Source: Ktedonosporobacter rubrisoli (GTDB taxonomy: Bacteria > Chloroflexota > Ktedonobacteria > Ktedonobacterales > Ktedonobacteraceae). From it: a stretch of DNA of 64,000 nucleotides. Below the pieces are notes generated by a model, which worked only from the letters and a program-made list of their open reading frames with translations, searched no databases and was not told the origin of the DNA. Below are positions 35,431 to 45,047 of the stretch, piece after piece (within the stretch, counting starts at the first letter, position 1; each line of letters starts with the position of its first letter). The position numbers were made by a program, and so were the translations under genes. The stretch spans positions 10,044,001 to 10,108,000 of the forward strand of contig NZ_CP035758.1 in NCBI RefSeq assembly GCF_004208415.1, given 5' to 3'.

Positions 35431-35749
35431 CTAGTTTTGCTGTCCTTTCTTTGCTTTCAAGTAAGGTCGTTAGCTGACCGCTTTTTATTGTATCAAAAAG
35501 GGAGGTGGCTATGCAGGCTATTTGTGTCTATGGGGCCGCAAATTCGGAGTAAAAGTGGTGCGATGAATAATTTTTATGTTATTTCTAGAAGTCCTGAATC
35601 CGCAGATGGTTTGGGCTAGACAGACTTTTCTTATTCTAGCAAGCAGCGCTTCCCAGCCTTATCAGGAAGCGCTGCTTAGAGGTGATTATGCAGGAAAGCT
35701 GTCTATGGAATGGCAGCTGTCAGGCTAGCCAGGAATGGATTGGCTAGCC
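35431..35749. other. Intergenic region with two perfect hairpins
   Basis: Between uvrB and the DHS-like gene. Contains AAGCAGCGCTTCC (35641-35653) paired with 35665-35677, a perfect 13-bp stem, and AGGCTAGCCA (35722-35731) paired with 35741-35750, which overlaps the uvrB stop. Neither has a good T tract, so they may be 3'-end stabilising structures of the uvrB message. No gene seen. Confidence 0.5.
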
Positions 35750-37744
35750 TTATTCGATCATCAATCTTCTTACCTCGATAATCTGGTCGCGCAGCTGGGC
35801 CGCCTTCTCAAACTCCAGCTGCTTAGCTGCCGTGCGCATTTGCGCTTCAAGATCTTTAATCAAGCGCAAAGCATCCTCTTTGGGGATGCCGCCAAGGGCC
35901 ACAGCTACTGCCTTATTATCCTCTTCGGCGGCTGTAGCTCCACTCATCGCTTTGATGCGCTCAGAAAGCGTGCGCACATCTTTCTTAATGCCACGGGGCT
36001 CAATATGATGGCGCTCGTTGTAATCAACCTGGAGCTTGCGGCGGCGGTTCGTCTCATCGATAGCGCGCTGCATTGATTTGGTCACCGTATCTGCATACAT
36101 AATAACGCTACCTTCGACGTGGCGGGCTGCGCGTCCGATGATCTGGATCAGTGAGCCTTCTGAGCGTAGGAAGCCCTCTTTATCGGCATCAAGAATCGCC
36201 ACCAGCGATACCTCGGGTAAATCGAGGCCTTCGCGTAAGAGGTTAATGCCCACTACGACGTCATACACGCCCAGGCGCAGATCGCGTAAGATCTCAATGC
36301 GCTCAATTGTATCGATCTCAGAGTGCAAGTAATGGACCTTGATGTTCATTTCTTGCATATAGTCAGCAAGATCTTCGGCCATTTTCTTGGTGAGCGTAGT
36401 CACTAGGACGCGTTGTCCTTTCTCGACACGCAGGCGGATCTCGGCCAGCAGATCGTCAATCTGGCCTTTCGTGGGACGAACGCTAATCTGAGGATCGAGC
36501 AAGCCTGTAGGGCGAATGAGCTGCTCAACGATAGCCTGGCTATGCTCATATTCATAGGGTCCCGGTGTGGCGGAAACGAACAGAGCCTGCTTGATCTGGC
36601 GCTCAAATTCTGGGAACGTCAGGGGACGATTATCCATTGCCGAGGGCAGACGGAAGCCATAATCGACAAGTACCTGTTTGCGCGAACGATCCCCTGCAAA
36701 CATCCCACGCACTTGTGGGAGCGCGACGTGAGATTCGTCTACGACAAGCAGAAAGTCTTCTGGCATATAGTCGAGCAAAGTCCAGGGCTGTTCGCCCGCC
36801 GAGCGCCCGGCCAGGTGGCGTGAATAGTTCTCGACGCCCGAGCAGAAGCCCGTCTCGCGCAACATCTCAATATCGAAGTTGGTGCGCTGTTTCAGGCGCG
36901 CAGCTTCAAGAATCTTGCCCTCAGTTTCAAGCTGGGCCAGGCGCTCCTCAAGTTCTTGTTCGATGGCTGTAATGGCTTTATTCAGGCGCTCCTGCGTAGT
37001 GACCCAGTGCTTGGCAGGATAGATATCAAGGCGCTGTCGCTTGCCCAGCACTTCTCCGGTAAGCGGGTCGATCTCGGTCATCCGCTCAACCTCGTCGCCG
37101 AAAAATTCGATGCGTACTGCGACGTCTTCATAGGCCGGAAAGATCTCTAATACATCGCCGCGCACACGAAAACGCCCACGAATAAAGTTAGCATCATTGC
37201 GCTCATACTGGATGGAGGTCAGTTGGCGCAGGATTTTATCCCGCCTGCGCTCCTCGCCGACTTTGAGCGTGAGCACAACCTCGCCATACTCTTCAGGACT
37301 GCCAAGGCCGTAGATGCAGGAAACGGAGGCCACAATAAGCACGTCGCGCCTCTCAAAGAGGCTACGCGTTGTCGAGAGCCGCAGCTTCTCGATTTCTTCG
37401 TTGAGCATGCTCTCTTTCTCAACATATGTATCCGTACGCGGAATATAGGCCTCTGGCTGATAATAGTCATAGTAAGAGACAAAGTACTCTACAGCATTGT
37501 TGGGGAAAAACTCTTTATATTCGCTGTAAAGCTGTGCTGCAAGTGTCTTGTTGGGAGCCAGTACCAGGGTGGGTCTCTGTAATTGCTCTACGATTTTTGC
37601 TACTGAATATGTCTTGCCGCTGCCTGTTACGCCCAATAGTGTCTGGTATCTATGGCCGTCATTGAAGCCCGTGGCGATCTGCGCGATTGCTTCTGGTTGG
37701 TCACCAGTAGGTTGAAAGGGTGCTTCTACTTTGAATTCTGGCAT
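35750..37744 (-). CDS. uvrB: Excinuclease ABC subunit B
   Basis: DNA-damage recognition helicase of nucleotide excision repair; acts with UvrA and UvrC. 664 residues, full length. Walker A LGVTGSGKTYSVAKI, the beta-hairpin region YYDYYQPEAYIPRTDTYVEK, LLVVDESHV, helicase motifs TLTKKMAEDLADY and QIIGRAARHVEGSVIMYAD, and a C-terminal UVR motif (AAKQLEFEKAAQLRDQI). Stands alone, with a TATAAT element at 37795-37800 (minus strand) as the only visible promoter part. Function secure. Confidence 0.97.
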   Translation of the reverse strand: MPEFKVEAPFQPTGDQPEAIAQIATGFNDGHRYQTLLGVTGSGKTYSVAKIVEQLQRPTLVLAPNKTLAAQLYSEYKEFFPNNAVEYFVSYYDYYQPEAYIPRTDTYVEKESMLNEEIEKLRLSTTRSLFERRDVLIVASVSCIYGLGSPEEYGEVVLTLKVGEERRRDKILRQLTSIQYERNDANFIRGRFRVRGDVLEIFPAYEDVAVRIEFFGDEVERMTEIDPLTGEVLGKRQRLDIYPAKHWVTTQERLNKAITAIEQELEERLAQLETEGKILEAARLKQRTNFDIEMLRETGFCSGVENYSRHLAGRSAGEQPWTLLDYMPEDFLLVVDESHVALPQVRGMFAGDRSRKQVLVDYGFRLPSAMDNRPLTFPEFERQIKQALFVSATPGPYEYEHSQAIVEQLIRPTGLLDPQISVRPTKGQIDDLLAEIRLRVEKGQRVLVTTLTKKMAEDLADYMQEMNIKVHYLHSEIDTIERIEILRDLRLGVYDVVVGINLLREGLDLPEVSLVAILDADKEGFLRSEGSLIQIIGRAARHVEGSVIMYADTVTKSMQRAIDETNRRRKLQVDYNERHHIEPRGIKKDVRTLSERIKAMSGATAAEEDNKAVAVALGGIPKEDALRLIKDLEAQMRTAAKQLEFEKAAQLRDQIIEVRRLMIE

Positions 37745-38056
37745 GGCGCTATTTTCCTATAATTTGTTAGAATATCTTTTCCAATTGCCCACTCATTATA
37801 CCATATCTCAGCTTGAAACGCCTACCCAATAGGGGAGATTCTCTATGTTCTAAATTTATGCTTCTTTTATCGTATGTTGCCCTGAGTAAGGGTATTGCTA
37901 GCCTTCTCTCCAGCCCCTTTTTTTACTTGCACTCAACTTATTGGCTGCTTATTCCGTGTTAGAAAGAGAAGAACTACGTCTATACATGCTTATGTAAGAA
38001 TGCTGTCTGTTACTGCTTTTGTAAAGAGGCTCTATTATTCTGCTGGAGGTCGGAAG
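37745..38056. other. Divergent promoter region of uvrB and the S53 peptidase
   Basis: About 310 bases. A minus-strand TATAAT (37795-37800) is the likely uvrB -10. The peptidase frame is formally open through this region from 37895, but no ribosome site supports a start before 38057. No SOS-type operator was recognised. Confidence 0.4.
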
Positions 38057-39796
38057 ATGTCTTTCTTAGCAGGAGTGCGCCAGGCCAGGTCGCACTCTAT
38101 CCTCGTCAATCTGCTTTGTTTACTTATCTTATGTGTGCCTCTGGTGAGCTGCTGGCCCTTTCCTGATGCTCCACAGTTTACTAGCGTCAATCTTGGTATA
38201 CCAGGTGCAGCCTTAAATTCTCCAGTTGTTGGGCAGTTACCGAATGACAAAGTACTGCATATGCGGATTACCTTTAAAGTTGATCAAAATTGGCTTAAAA
38301 AACTTGAACAGCATAAAGTGCAGCAGGGGCAACCTTCAAGGCTAGAGAAGTTCGCAAATAACCTTGGTGTCAGCGATACATTCTATCAAAAGGTCAAGAA
38401 TTTCTTTAGCCTGAGCGGTATCACTCTTCAGCTGAGTAAATTACATACCCATCTCTCTGTTGATGCAAAGGTAAGCACGCTTTCCCGCTTGCTGCAAACA
38501 AAATTTGTGCTCCATAACTATAACGGTCGTACCTTCTATGCTCCCAATCCGGCGCCAAAGGTGCCAACGTTTTTGGCGAACTCTATTGAGGCCATCACTG
38601 GCCTTGATAACTATAGTGGGAAGCCTGTACATGATCTTATGCTCCATTTTGCTGCGACCCGAACTCATAAAACTGCGCAGCAGGCCGATTGCTATCCTTC
38701 TGCCAATACGCTCTTTCCTAGAGATATTGCCGGGGCTTATGGCCAGAGCCAGCTCTGGCAGCGTGGACTCAATGGAGAGAATATGACGATTAACCTGGTA
38801 GAGGTAGATGGCTCTTATCGGGAGGATATACAAAACTATCTGAGTTGTATCAATTTTCGCGGCCATGTCTCTATCGCCAATGTCGATAATCCCCCTGCGG
38901 ATGCTCTTGGTGAATCGACGTTGGATATTCAGATGGTGGCTGGTCTTGCCCGCGCAGCGAATATAGTTGTCTATCAGACCGATGGTAACAGTAGTGATGA
39001 TGTATGGGGCAGCGTAAACGATGAGCTTCAACAGCTTATCAACGATAATGTTAATAATGCGAATAGTGGAGGCGTAGTAAGTATTAGTCTGGGCATTGCC
39101 GAGGCTGAGATGACTGCTGATGATTTGCGTGCGATTGATAGCAGCCTTGAGCAGTTGACGCGCATCGAGCATATGACAGTTTTCGTAGCCAGCGGAGATT
39201 GCGGAGCCTTTGGCGATGAGCATTATGGCCATCTTGCCGTGAGTTTTCCAGCTAGTGATCCCTGGGTCACTTCCGTTGGTGGTACATTCTTACAAGTCGA
39301 TAGAAGGCAGGAGAGATCGAATGAGAGTGCCTGGTCCGATGGCTCAAATCATAGGAGCTGCAAGAATAGATGGGGGAGTGGAGGAGGAAATAGCGAGCTG
39401 TTCAAGCTACCTGGCTGGCAAAATGCACCAGGGGTGCGCAATAGCTTTTCCCATGGAGCCCGCCAGATTCCTGATTTAGCGGCGGCAGCTTATAATCTTG
39501 CAGTTTACTTTAATGGCCAGTGGGGAGCCGTGGGAGGCACCAGCGCCGCAGCTCCGATCTGGGCCGCTGGGCTGGCACTTGTAAACGAAGGTACGCTCAA
39601 ACAAAATCATACTTTTGCTTATGGACCACAGCTTTTCTATCAAGTGATGAATAGCAGCGGGGGCGCACGCGCTTATTATGATGTCACGCGTGGCAATAAT
39701 CTGTATTATCCGGCTACGGCGGGCTGGGATTTTACAACCGGTCTAGGAACGCCAAACCTGCCAGCGTTCTACCAAACAATGGAGAGCCTGCTCTGA
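38057..39796 (+). CDS. Secreted S53 (sedolisin/kumamolisin) peptidase, predicted lipoprotein
   Basis: Acid serine-carboxyl peptidase with its propeptide. From ATG 38057 the protein starts with a signal segment (ILVNLLCLLILCVPLVSC) ending in a lipobox, so it is probably lipid-anchored outside. Residues about 60-200 are the pro-kumamolisin domain (TLQLSKLHTHLSVDA, then LLQTKFVLHNYNGRTFY). Catalytic Glu286 and Asp290 are in GESTLDIQM, the oxyanion Asp in ASGDCGAFGD, and Ser496 in GGTSAAAP; the calcium site is in YYDVTRGNN with GWDFTTGLGTPN. GGAGG 7 bases upstream sets the start. Likely nutrient or wall-protein degradation at low pH. Confidence 0.9.
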   Translation: MSFLAGVRQARSHSILVNLLCLLILCVPLVSCWPFPDAPQFTSVNLGIPGAALNSPVVGQLPNDKVLHMRITFKVDQNWLKKLEQHKVQQGQPSRLEKFANNLGVSDTFYQKVKNFFSLSGITLQLSKLHTHLSVDAKVSTLSRLLQTKFVLHNYNGRTFYAPNPAPKVPTFLANSIEAITGLDNYSGKPVHDLMLHFAATRTHKTAQQADCYPSANTLFPRDIAGAYGQSQLWQRGLNGENMTINLVEVDGSYREDIQNYLSCINFRGHVSIANVDNPPADALGESTLDIQMVAGLARAANIVVYQTDGNSSDDVWGSVNDELQQLINDNVNNANSGGVVSISLGIAEAEMTADDLRAIDSSLEQLTRIEHMTVFVASGDCGAFGDEHYGHLAVSFPASDPWVTSVGGTFLQVDRRQERSNESAWSDGSNHRSCKNRWGSGGGNSELFKLPGWQNAPGVRNSFSHGARQIPDLAAAAYNLAVYFNGQWGAVGGTSAAAPIWAAGLALVNEGTLKQNHTFAYGPQLFYQVMNSSGGARAYYDVTRGNNLYYPATAGWDFTTGLGTPNLPAFYQTMESLL

Positions 39797-40141
39797 CTAC
39801 TTCTCGTAGCGGATTTTTGGTTACAGCCGTTAGCTCCAATCAGAAGATGTGGCAAAGAGGTGCCAGGCGCCTGGGTTACGTCTGTAGATAGTGTTGAATA
39901 AAAATATTGGGCGATCAAGGTGAAGTGAGACGTCTTGTGTGCCAGTGATGATTATGTCATGAAACAATGGCGTTTATGTGAATAGGGAAATAGCTAGCTC
40001 TGGTTTGAATTGATGAGTAGATGGTACTATATTATGGAGTAGCTTCTTGCTATTTATTAGCTTTATCGTATACATGAGCGAATGATACATTAGTTATATG
40101 GTTACATGCTACGCTGCCTTTGGAAGGAGTAAGAAACAGCT
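39797..40141. other. Intergenic region before the zinc-ribbon membrane protein
   Basis: About 345 bases. It holds a promoter (TTGAAT 40005-40010, 17-base spacer, TATATT 40028-40033) about 100 bases before the next start. No terminator with a T tract is seen after the peptidase gene. Confidence 0.45.
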
Positions 40142-41794
40142 ATGGCCTCGGTACTTCCCTCATCTTGTCCGCGTTGTGGCGCGCCAGCAGGAACAGAGCT
40201 TCTTTGCCGCCATTGTGGACTAGATATGACTCCCTGGCTTGCCAGAGAACCTGAGCAGTCTTCTGTAGTGCAGGCTCCTCCTTCGCTTTCATATGCTGCC
40301 CAGGAAGGGAATCCGCAAGATGCGCAGCTGCCAGAGGTGGGTTCAGTTCGCCCTAAGCTTCCGGATCGTCAGGGAGGATGGGTGCCGCGTGGCCAATCAT
40401 TATTGCAGCGTTACGGCCCTATTTCGCTTGATCCGTCGATTAGTGGAGAGTCGGTACAATGGCAAGGACCTATATCTCCGCCATCTCCAGCATCAGACTC
40501 TGGCTATCCCAACCTTCAAGCCGGCCAGGCGGGACCACAAAGCCAGTTTTCGCAGGATTCTCTTGCCGATCAGTCTACATGGCCGGTTACTCCTGCGATG
40601 CCAAATAGACAACCACAGGTGCCGCAATTCGGGCCTCAAGGTCCAATCTCGTTGGATCAGCAGCCCTTGATGCAGGCAGCATCTATTGAACCTATAGGAG
40701 AGCCAGCGCAATTGGCAGGGCCGCCATCTTTCCCAGGAGGACCAATTTCGTTGGGTCAGCAGTATCCTGCCTCCCATAATCAAGCGCCATCTCCAGCTTT
40801 TCTGGCCCCGCAAACTCCTCAGCTGCCACCATCCCCTACGCCCTCTGCTTTATCGGCCCCGCAAGCTAAAAAACGTCGTATGGCCAGGCCTCTCATTGGC
40901 CTGATTCTCGTATCCGTCATGATTGTGGTGGGCACAGCGGGGTATTTTTGTGCACCTTTAGTTGGTTTGCGTGTCCCTGATTTACTGCACATTGTTCCGA
41001 CGCAGACACCTATCAGAACTGTCGCGATCAACGCGTTAGTTACCTATGCTGGAGTCGATGTCACTGTGCTCAAGGTGCAGCAGTCGCAAAATTTTGTTGA
41101 TGACCCGAATACCAGTCAGACCGGTATGGTGCGCATATTTCTGCAGGGCTTGAATAAGGCGAGCATCCCCGTAAATGTGCCTTATGCGAATGTCGTACAG
41201 CTTGTTCTGCCCGATGGGAAGAAGGTGGCGCCGACATACACGCGGGCAAATGTGATTGGTATCCTACCGGGAGCCAGGCAGCAAGGGCTTGTAGATTTTG
41301 CTGTGGCCGGTAATATAAACATTCGCCAGCTTGTATTGCAGATAGGCGCCTCTGATGAAGCCCAGATGGGCGTTCCCTTAAGCGGGCAGGCTGATGCCCT
41401 CAATGAGTACAAGCCTAAGATCAGCCAGCTGAATGGGAAGGTACAGTATCAAGGCCTGGACTGGACATTACTCAAGGCGACTTCGCAAATGTATCTTGAT
41501 GGTAAGCAAGCGCAGCAGGGCATGCACTATGTGACTCTAACCCTTAAGCTCGATAATACGTTGGCTCAAGCCGCCATTGTTGGCTCGGCCTATGATTATA
41601 TGCGCTTGCAAGCTGGAGGCGTCACAGCCTTACCTCAATATGCAAGCTTGCCCCTGGCTCTTGAGGAGGGGGCAAGTGGTAAAACAGGAAGTATTACCTT
41701 CATGGTGCCCCAAAATGCCACTGACTTGACCCTGCTCATGCTTACCCGGCAGAAAGAAGGCTTTAAGCAGGCCACGCTTGACTTTCATCTTTAG
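40142..41794 (+). CDS. Zinc-ribbon, Pro/Gln-rich membrane protein with DUF4352-like C-terminal domain
   Basis: Zinc ribbon at residues about 8-30 (CPRCGAPAG and CRHCGLDM), a low-complexity linker with repeated GPISLDQQ/GPISLGQQ pieces (about 50-235), one membrane segment (PLIGLILVSVMIVVGTAGYF, about 253-275), and an external domain of about 260 residues with two similar halves (VTYAGVDVTVLKVQQSQNF; VQYQGLDWTLLKATSQMYL), each like the DUF4352/TRF2-like beta sandwich with KASIPVNVPYANVVQLV. Its layout parallels the pseudokinase at 23848 (same type of ribbon and linker). GGAAGGAG lies 12 bases before the start. Function unknown; perhaps envelope sensing or assembly. Confidence 0.75.
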   Translation: MASVLPSSCPRCGAPAGTELLCRHCGLDMTPWLAREPEQSSVVQAPPSLSYAAQEGNPQDAQLPEVGSVRPKLPDRQGGWVPRGQSLLQRYGPISLDPSISGESVQWQGPISPPSPASDSGYPNLQAGQAGPQSQFSQDSLADQSTWPVTPAMPNRQPQVPQFGPQGPISLDQQPLMQAASIEPIGEPAQLAGPPSFPGGPISLGQQYPASHNQAPSPAFLAPQTPQLPPSPTPSALSAPQAKKRRMARPLIGLILVSVMIVVGTAGYFCAPLVGLRVPDLLHIVPTQTPIRTVAINALVTYAGVDVTVLKVQQSQNFVDDPNTSQTGMVRIFLQGLNKASIPVNVPYANVVQLVLPDGKKVAPTYTRANVIGILPGARQQGLVDFAVAGNINIRQLVLQIGASDEAQMGVPLSGQADALNEYKPKISQLNGKVQYQGLDWTLLKATSQMYLDGKQAQQGMHYVTLTLKLDNTLAQAAIVGSAYDYMRLQAGGVTALPQYASLPLALEEGASGKTGSITFMVPQNATDLTLLMLTRQKEGFKQATLDFHL

Positions 41795-41884
41795 CGTCTT
41801 TGATACAGAGGGCCTGACTATCTAGCAAGCCTTTGGGGCTGCGAAAGCGGAGGGGATAAGGAGCGTGAGGTGAGTGCAAGAAAA

Positions 41885-41912
41885 TTGGGCGTTCTCTGCA
41901 GAGGACGCCCAA
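41885..41912. terminator. Terminator between convergent genes
   Basis: Stem TTGGGCGT/ACGCCCAA with an inner CTC/GAG extension; read on the minus strand it is followed by TTTTCTT, so it mainly serves the gene ending at 41985 and may stop the plus-strand gene too. Confidence 0.65.
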
Positions 41913-41984
41913 TAAAAGGAGCCAAAGCCTGAAATGTTTTATAATTGCTGGCACTTTAGCTTATCTGATAATTTGTGCTAGAGA

Positions 41985-42506
41985 TTATTCCAATAAAAAG
42001 CTACCCATAAGTTCGCGCCGCAAGGTTGCCTGCTGCGCCTCGTTGGGTTGTGCCTTCTCGGCAGGTGCTTTTTGAGCTTCCATTGGATTCGTCATAGCCG
42101 CGGCAAACTCATCGAGGATCACTTCTTCCAGGAACGTTGGTGGCTCAATCCGCTCTGTACCTTCAAAGGGCAGGTAAGCTATATCTGACTGCTGAGCTAT
42201 AGGCACTGGAGGTGTAGGATATGCTGTAGCATCAGTCTCTACCGATATAGCCTCGTCCTCAGAGGAGGAAGTCTGGTAGAATGGAACTAGCTCTTGCTGT
42301 GTTTGTATGTCATAAGTAACAATAGGAGCCGATGCTTCTGTTGCGAGAGCAAAGCGTTGTCCACAAATTTCGATAAAGATGCCGTGTCCGGCTCGTAGGT
42401 CTGCGAGCTGGCGACGCAACTCACGATTCTCATCCTCCAACTGCTCCATAACGCGCTGTTGCTTGAGCAATTCCTGCGAGATAAGATCAAAATAACTATC
42501 ACCCAT
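41985..42506 (-). CDS. Coiled-coil protein of unknown function
   Basis: 173 residues. The N-terminal third is a coiled coil (SQELLKQQRVMEQLEDENRE and RRQLADLRAGH), followed by a short beta-like patch GIFIEICGQRFALATE and an acidic Pro/Thr/Ala-rich tail ending ATLRRELMGSFLLE. GGAG stands about 14 bases before the ATG. I do not recognise a family. It has its own terminator and is not clearly linked to leuA, which ends 400 bases upstream on the same strand orientation. Confidence 0.65.
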   Translation of the reverse strand: MGDSYFDLISQELLKQQRVMEQLEDENRELRRQLADLRAGHGIFIEICGQRFALATEASAPIVTYDIQTQQELVPFYQTSSSEDEAISVETDATAYPTPPVPIAQQSDIAYLPFEGTERIEPPTFLEEVILDEFAAAMTNPMEAQKAPAEKAQPNEAQQATLRRELMGSFLLE

Positions 42507-42920
42507 GAGATTTCTTCTCCTTCAGAGGGGCACTTACTAACCATATGCTTGATAGCATCGACTGGATTCTCAACCTCCTGGGTATTGAGACGTATCAATC
42601 TGTGTGAAGTAACAATGGTTGTGTTATCAACTCCTGATATATACTGCTATCATCGATAATTAGCTGTACTAGATGTCGAAATTATTTTTGCGGGAAAAGA
42701 AATCAACATAATTTATACCATGCTTGCCACTTAGTAAGCGTCGTACGTAAGGCTGCTTGAGGTTAGAGGCTAGAAGTGGGAAGAATGCTCTATGTGGTCT
42801 CCTGGAAAGAGGGAAGCTTGATTAACTGAGGATCATAATTGCTGACTTACGGGCAGTCAGGGGATCGACCAATCCCCTGACTACCTGTGCTTGTCCTTGT
42901 GTATTTATCATAATTATCCT
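42507..42920. other. Intergenic region after leuA
   Basis: About 410 bases. An 11-bp perfect stem AGTCAGGGGAT (42855-42865) with its partner at 42872-42882 lies 38 bases past the leuA stop and may end its transcript, though no T tract follows. No gene seen. Confidence 0.5.
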
Positions 42921-44660
42921 TTAGCGAGCTGCATATGTGTGAATTGGCAGGCGATTTAAAGCAGAGATCACGGCTTGAACACGGGCCTGGATGCTATTCT
43001 GCGCCACAGCTGCGCCGAAGGAGGTCTGGCCTGCCTCAGACTTGAGCTGTACATAAGCAATAATTGCTTTTTTTGCATCCCTTGACAATTCATGTTCGCT
43101 GAACTCTACTACCGAGAAGTTGGCGATATGCCGCTCATTCAATGCTTGCACAAAAGCCTCCACAGGATCGCTTCCCTGGGCCAGGAGCTCATGCCTGGTT
43201 GCATTTTGCTCAATACGTGCGATACAAGCATATTGGCCATCAATCCCTTCGCTATGGAAGCTTTCAAGGGCCAGAGGCTGCGTGCTCTTCAAGTAGGTGT
43301 TCTCGAAGGCCTGATAGATGGCCATAGCTGGCAGCTCAGTGCCGCAAGCGTCAGCCAGATCATTAATGATCTTCCCGAATTCGATGCGCATCGCCTTTGG
43401 TACCTGGAGACCGTACTCATTCTCTAACACGTAGGCCACGCCGCCCTTACCCGATTGGGAATTAATGCGAATGATAGCCTCATAGGTACGTCCAATATCC
43501 TTAGGGTCAATGGGCAGGTAGGGGATATCCCACAGAGCGCCGGGTGCGGTATCCTGGGCGGCCATTCCTTTATTGATCGCATCCTGATGAGAGCCAGAGA
43601 AGGCCGTAAAGACAAGCTCACCGGCATAGGGTTGGCGTATCGGTACCTGCATCCTTGTGCATTTCTCATAAACCTGGCGCACAGCATCCAGATTGCTGAA
43701 ATCAAGACCCGGATCAACTCCCTCCATATACATATTGAGCGCAACTGTTACGAGATCAACGTTTCCAGTGCGCTCACCATTGCCGAATAAGGTACCCTCT
43801 ACACGTTCTGCCCCGGCCATCAGGCTCATTTCGGTACTTGCTACGCCAGTGCCGCGATCGTTATGCGTATGGACGCTAATAATCGCACTCTCGCGGTCTC
43901 GCATATTGCGGCAGAACCATTCGATCTGATCAGCATAGACGTTAGGTGTGGCAATCTGAACGGTCTCGGGCAGATTCAGGATCATCTTATTCTCGGGTGT
44001 TGGCTGCCAGACATCTACAACTGCCTCGCAGATTTCCAGGGCAAAATCGATCTCCGTCAGGGCAAAGCTCTCTGGCGAGTACTGGAAGGTGATCTGTGAA
44101 TCGGGCAGAGTTGGCAACATTTCTTTAATGCGCTGCGTGCTGCGGGTGGCGATCTTAATGATATCGGCCTTGTCCAGACCAAAGACTACGCGTCTCTGTG
44201 TGGGCGAGGTCGAGTTGTAAAGGTGAATGATGGCCTTTTTGACGCCACGAATAGACTCGAAAGTGCGCTGGATAAGCTCTTCACGGGCCTGCACGATGAC
44301 CTGAATTGTGACATCATCGGGAATGCGCTTCTCTTCAATCAGGCGGCGGATAAACTCAAATTCGATCTGTGAAGCTGAAGGAAAACCTACCTCGATCTCT
44401 TTAAAGCCGATGCCTACCAGTATCTCAAACAGCTCCAACTTTTCCTGCACGCTCATAGGAATGGGCAAGGCCTGGTTTCCGTCGCGCAGATCGACGCTAC
44501 ACCAGGTAGGCGCTTTCTCAATTATGCGCGAGGGCCATTGGCGATCGGGCAGATCAATGCGAGGAGCGGGGCGATACTTGGAAATCGGGCCTTTTTGCAT
44601 GCCAGAGAAAGGCTTAACGGGTCCATTTACGCCTACAGATTTTGAGTCATCAGAGAACAT
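42921..44660 (-). CDS. leuA: 2-isopropylmalate synthase, long (LeuA2-like) form
   Basis: First committed step of leucine synthesis: acetyl-CoA plus 2-oxoisovalerate. About 579 residues, the long type with an N-terminal extension (GPISKYRPAPRIDLPDRQWP). TIM-barrel motifs WCSVDLRDGNQAL, GFKEIEVGFPSAS, SVHTHNDRGTG with metal His residues, and GNGERTGNVD are present, as is the C-terminal allosteric domain, so leucine feedback is expected. The start at 44660 is set by GGAGG 7 bases upstream; an ATG 27 bases earlier has none. Preceded by a leader peptide and attenuator, indicating transcription control by branched-chain amino acid supply. Confidence 0.95.
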   Translation of the reverse strand: MFSDDSKSVGVNGPVKPFSGMQKGPISKYRPAPRIDLPDRQWPSRIIEKAPTWCSVDLRDGNQALPIPMSVQEKLELFEILVGIGFKEIEVGFPSASQIEFEFIRRLIEEKRIPDDVTIQVIVQAREELIQRTFESIRGVKKAIIHLYNSTSPTQRRVVFGLDKADIIKIATRSTQRIKEMLPTLPDSQITFQYSPESFALTEIDFALEICEAVVDVWQPTPENKMILNLPETVQIATPNVYADQIEWFCRNMRDRESAIISVHTHNDRGTGVASTEMSLMAGAERVEGTLFGNGERTGNVDLVTVALNMYMEGVDPGLDFSNLDAVRQVYEKCTRMQVPIRQPYAGELVFTAFSGSHQDAINKGMAAQDTAPGALWDIPYLPIDPKDIGRTYEAIIRINSQSGKGGVAYVLENEYGLQVPKAMRIEFGKIINDLADACGTELPAMAIYQAFENTYLKSTQPLALESFHSEGIDGQYACIARIEQNATRHELLAQGSDPVEAFVQALNERHIANFSVVEFSEHELSRDAKKAIIAYVQLKSEAGQTSFGAAVAQNSIQARVQAVISALNRLPIHTYAAR

Positions 44661-44750
44661 TGTTTTACCTCCAAAGTTGTGCATCAATCAGTAAATAGGG
44701 CCGATTGGGGTGCTTGAGCCTCGAACGGCTTGCTGCACAACACAGAGCAA

Positions 44751-44826
44751 ACAAAAAGCCGTGGGCATATCCACGGCTGCTCGTTAAGTATAGAAAAGCC
44801 GTGGACTTTCTCTGTCGCCCACGGCT
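44751..44826 (-). promoter_or_regulatory. Transcription attenuator of leuA
   Basis: On the minus strand four segments alternate: AGCCGTGG (44826-44819), CCACGGCT (44804-44797), AGCCGTGG (44778-44771), CCACGGCT (44764-44757), the last followed by TTTTTGTTTG. Segments 1:2 and 3:4 pair perfectly, and 2:3 pair equally well as an antiterminator. 3:4 with the T run is a rho-independent terminator about 90 bases before the leuA start. This is the classical 1-2-3-4 attenuation layout. Confidence 0.8.
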
Positions 44827-44853
44827 GATGTTTTTCTCTGTGATAGATGTTTG

Positions 44854-44955
44854 TTACTGGGAAGTTTGACCTCTCACGAGGCGGATCACAGGGCCCTGGG
44901 CGACGTATGTAAGGGTAAGAAGCCCAAGACCAAGTAAGTTGTCAGGACTCTTCAT
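44854..44955 (-). CDS. Leucine-rich leader peptide of leuA
   Basis: A 33-residue frame, MKSPDNLLGLGLLTLTY followed by VAQGPVIRLVRGQTSQ, ends 27 bases before attenuator segment 1. Seven of its residues are Leu, five within a stretch of seven, and the end has Val-Ile-x-Leu-Val, as expected for stalling on branched-chain tRNA shortage. An in-frame ATG at 44985 (43 residues) has AGGAAGGA 13 bases upstream and may be the real start. The ATG at 44955 lies in a perfect 10-bp inverted repeat (44946-44968). Peptide itself is probably non-functional beyond regulation. Confidence 0.65.
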   Translation of the reverse strand: MKSPDNLLGLGLLTLTYVAQGPVIRLVRGQTSQ

Positions 44956-45047
44956 TCTATGAAGAGTCACCATCCAGCCTGCCATAAGAGTGAGATGGTC
45001 CTTCCTAAAAAGTTTTACTGTTCGCTTATTTCTAACCTTGTGTGCAT

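Noticed and set aside
42287..42598. 103-codon minus-strand frame overlapping the start of the coiled-coil gene
   Set aside because: TTG start in a different frame; most of its length is the shadow of the coiled-coil gene, which has the better ribosome site.
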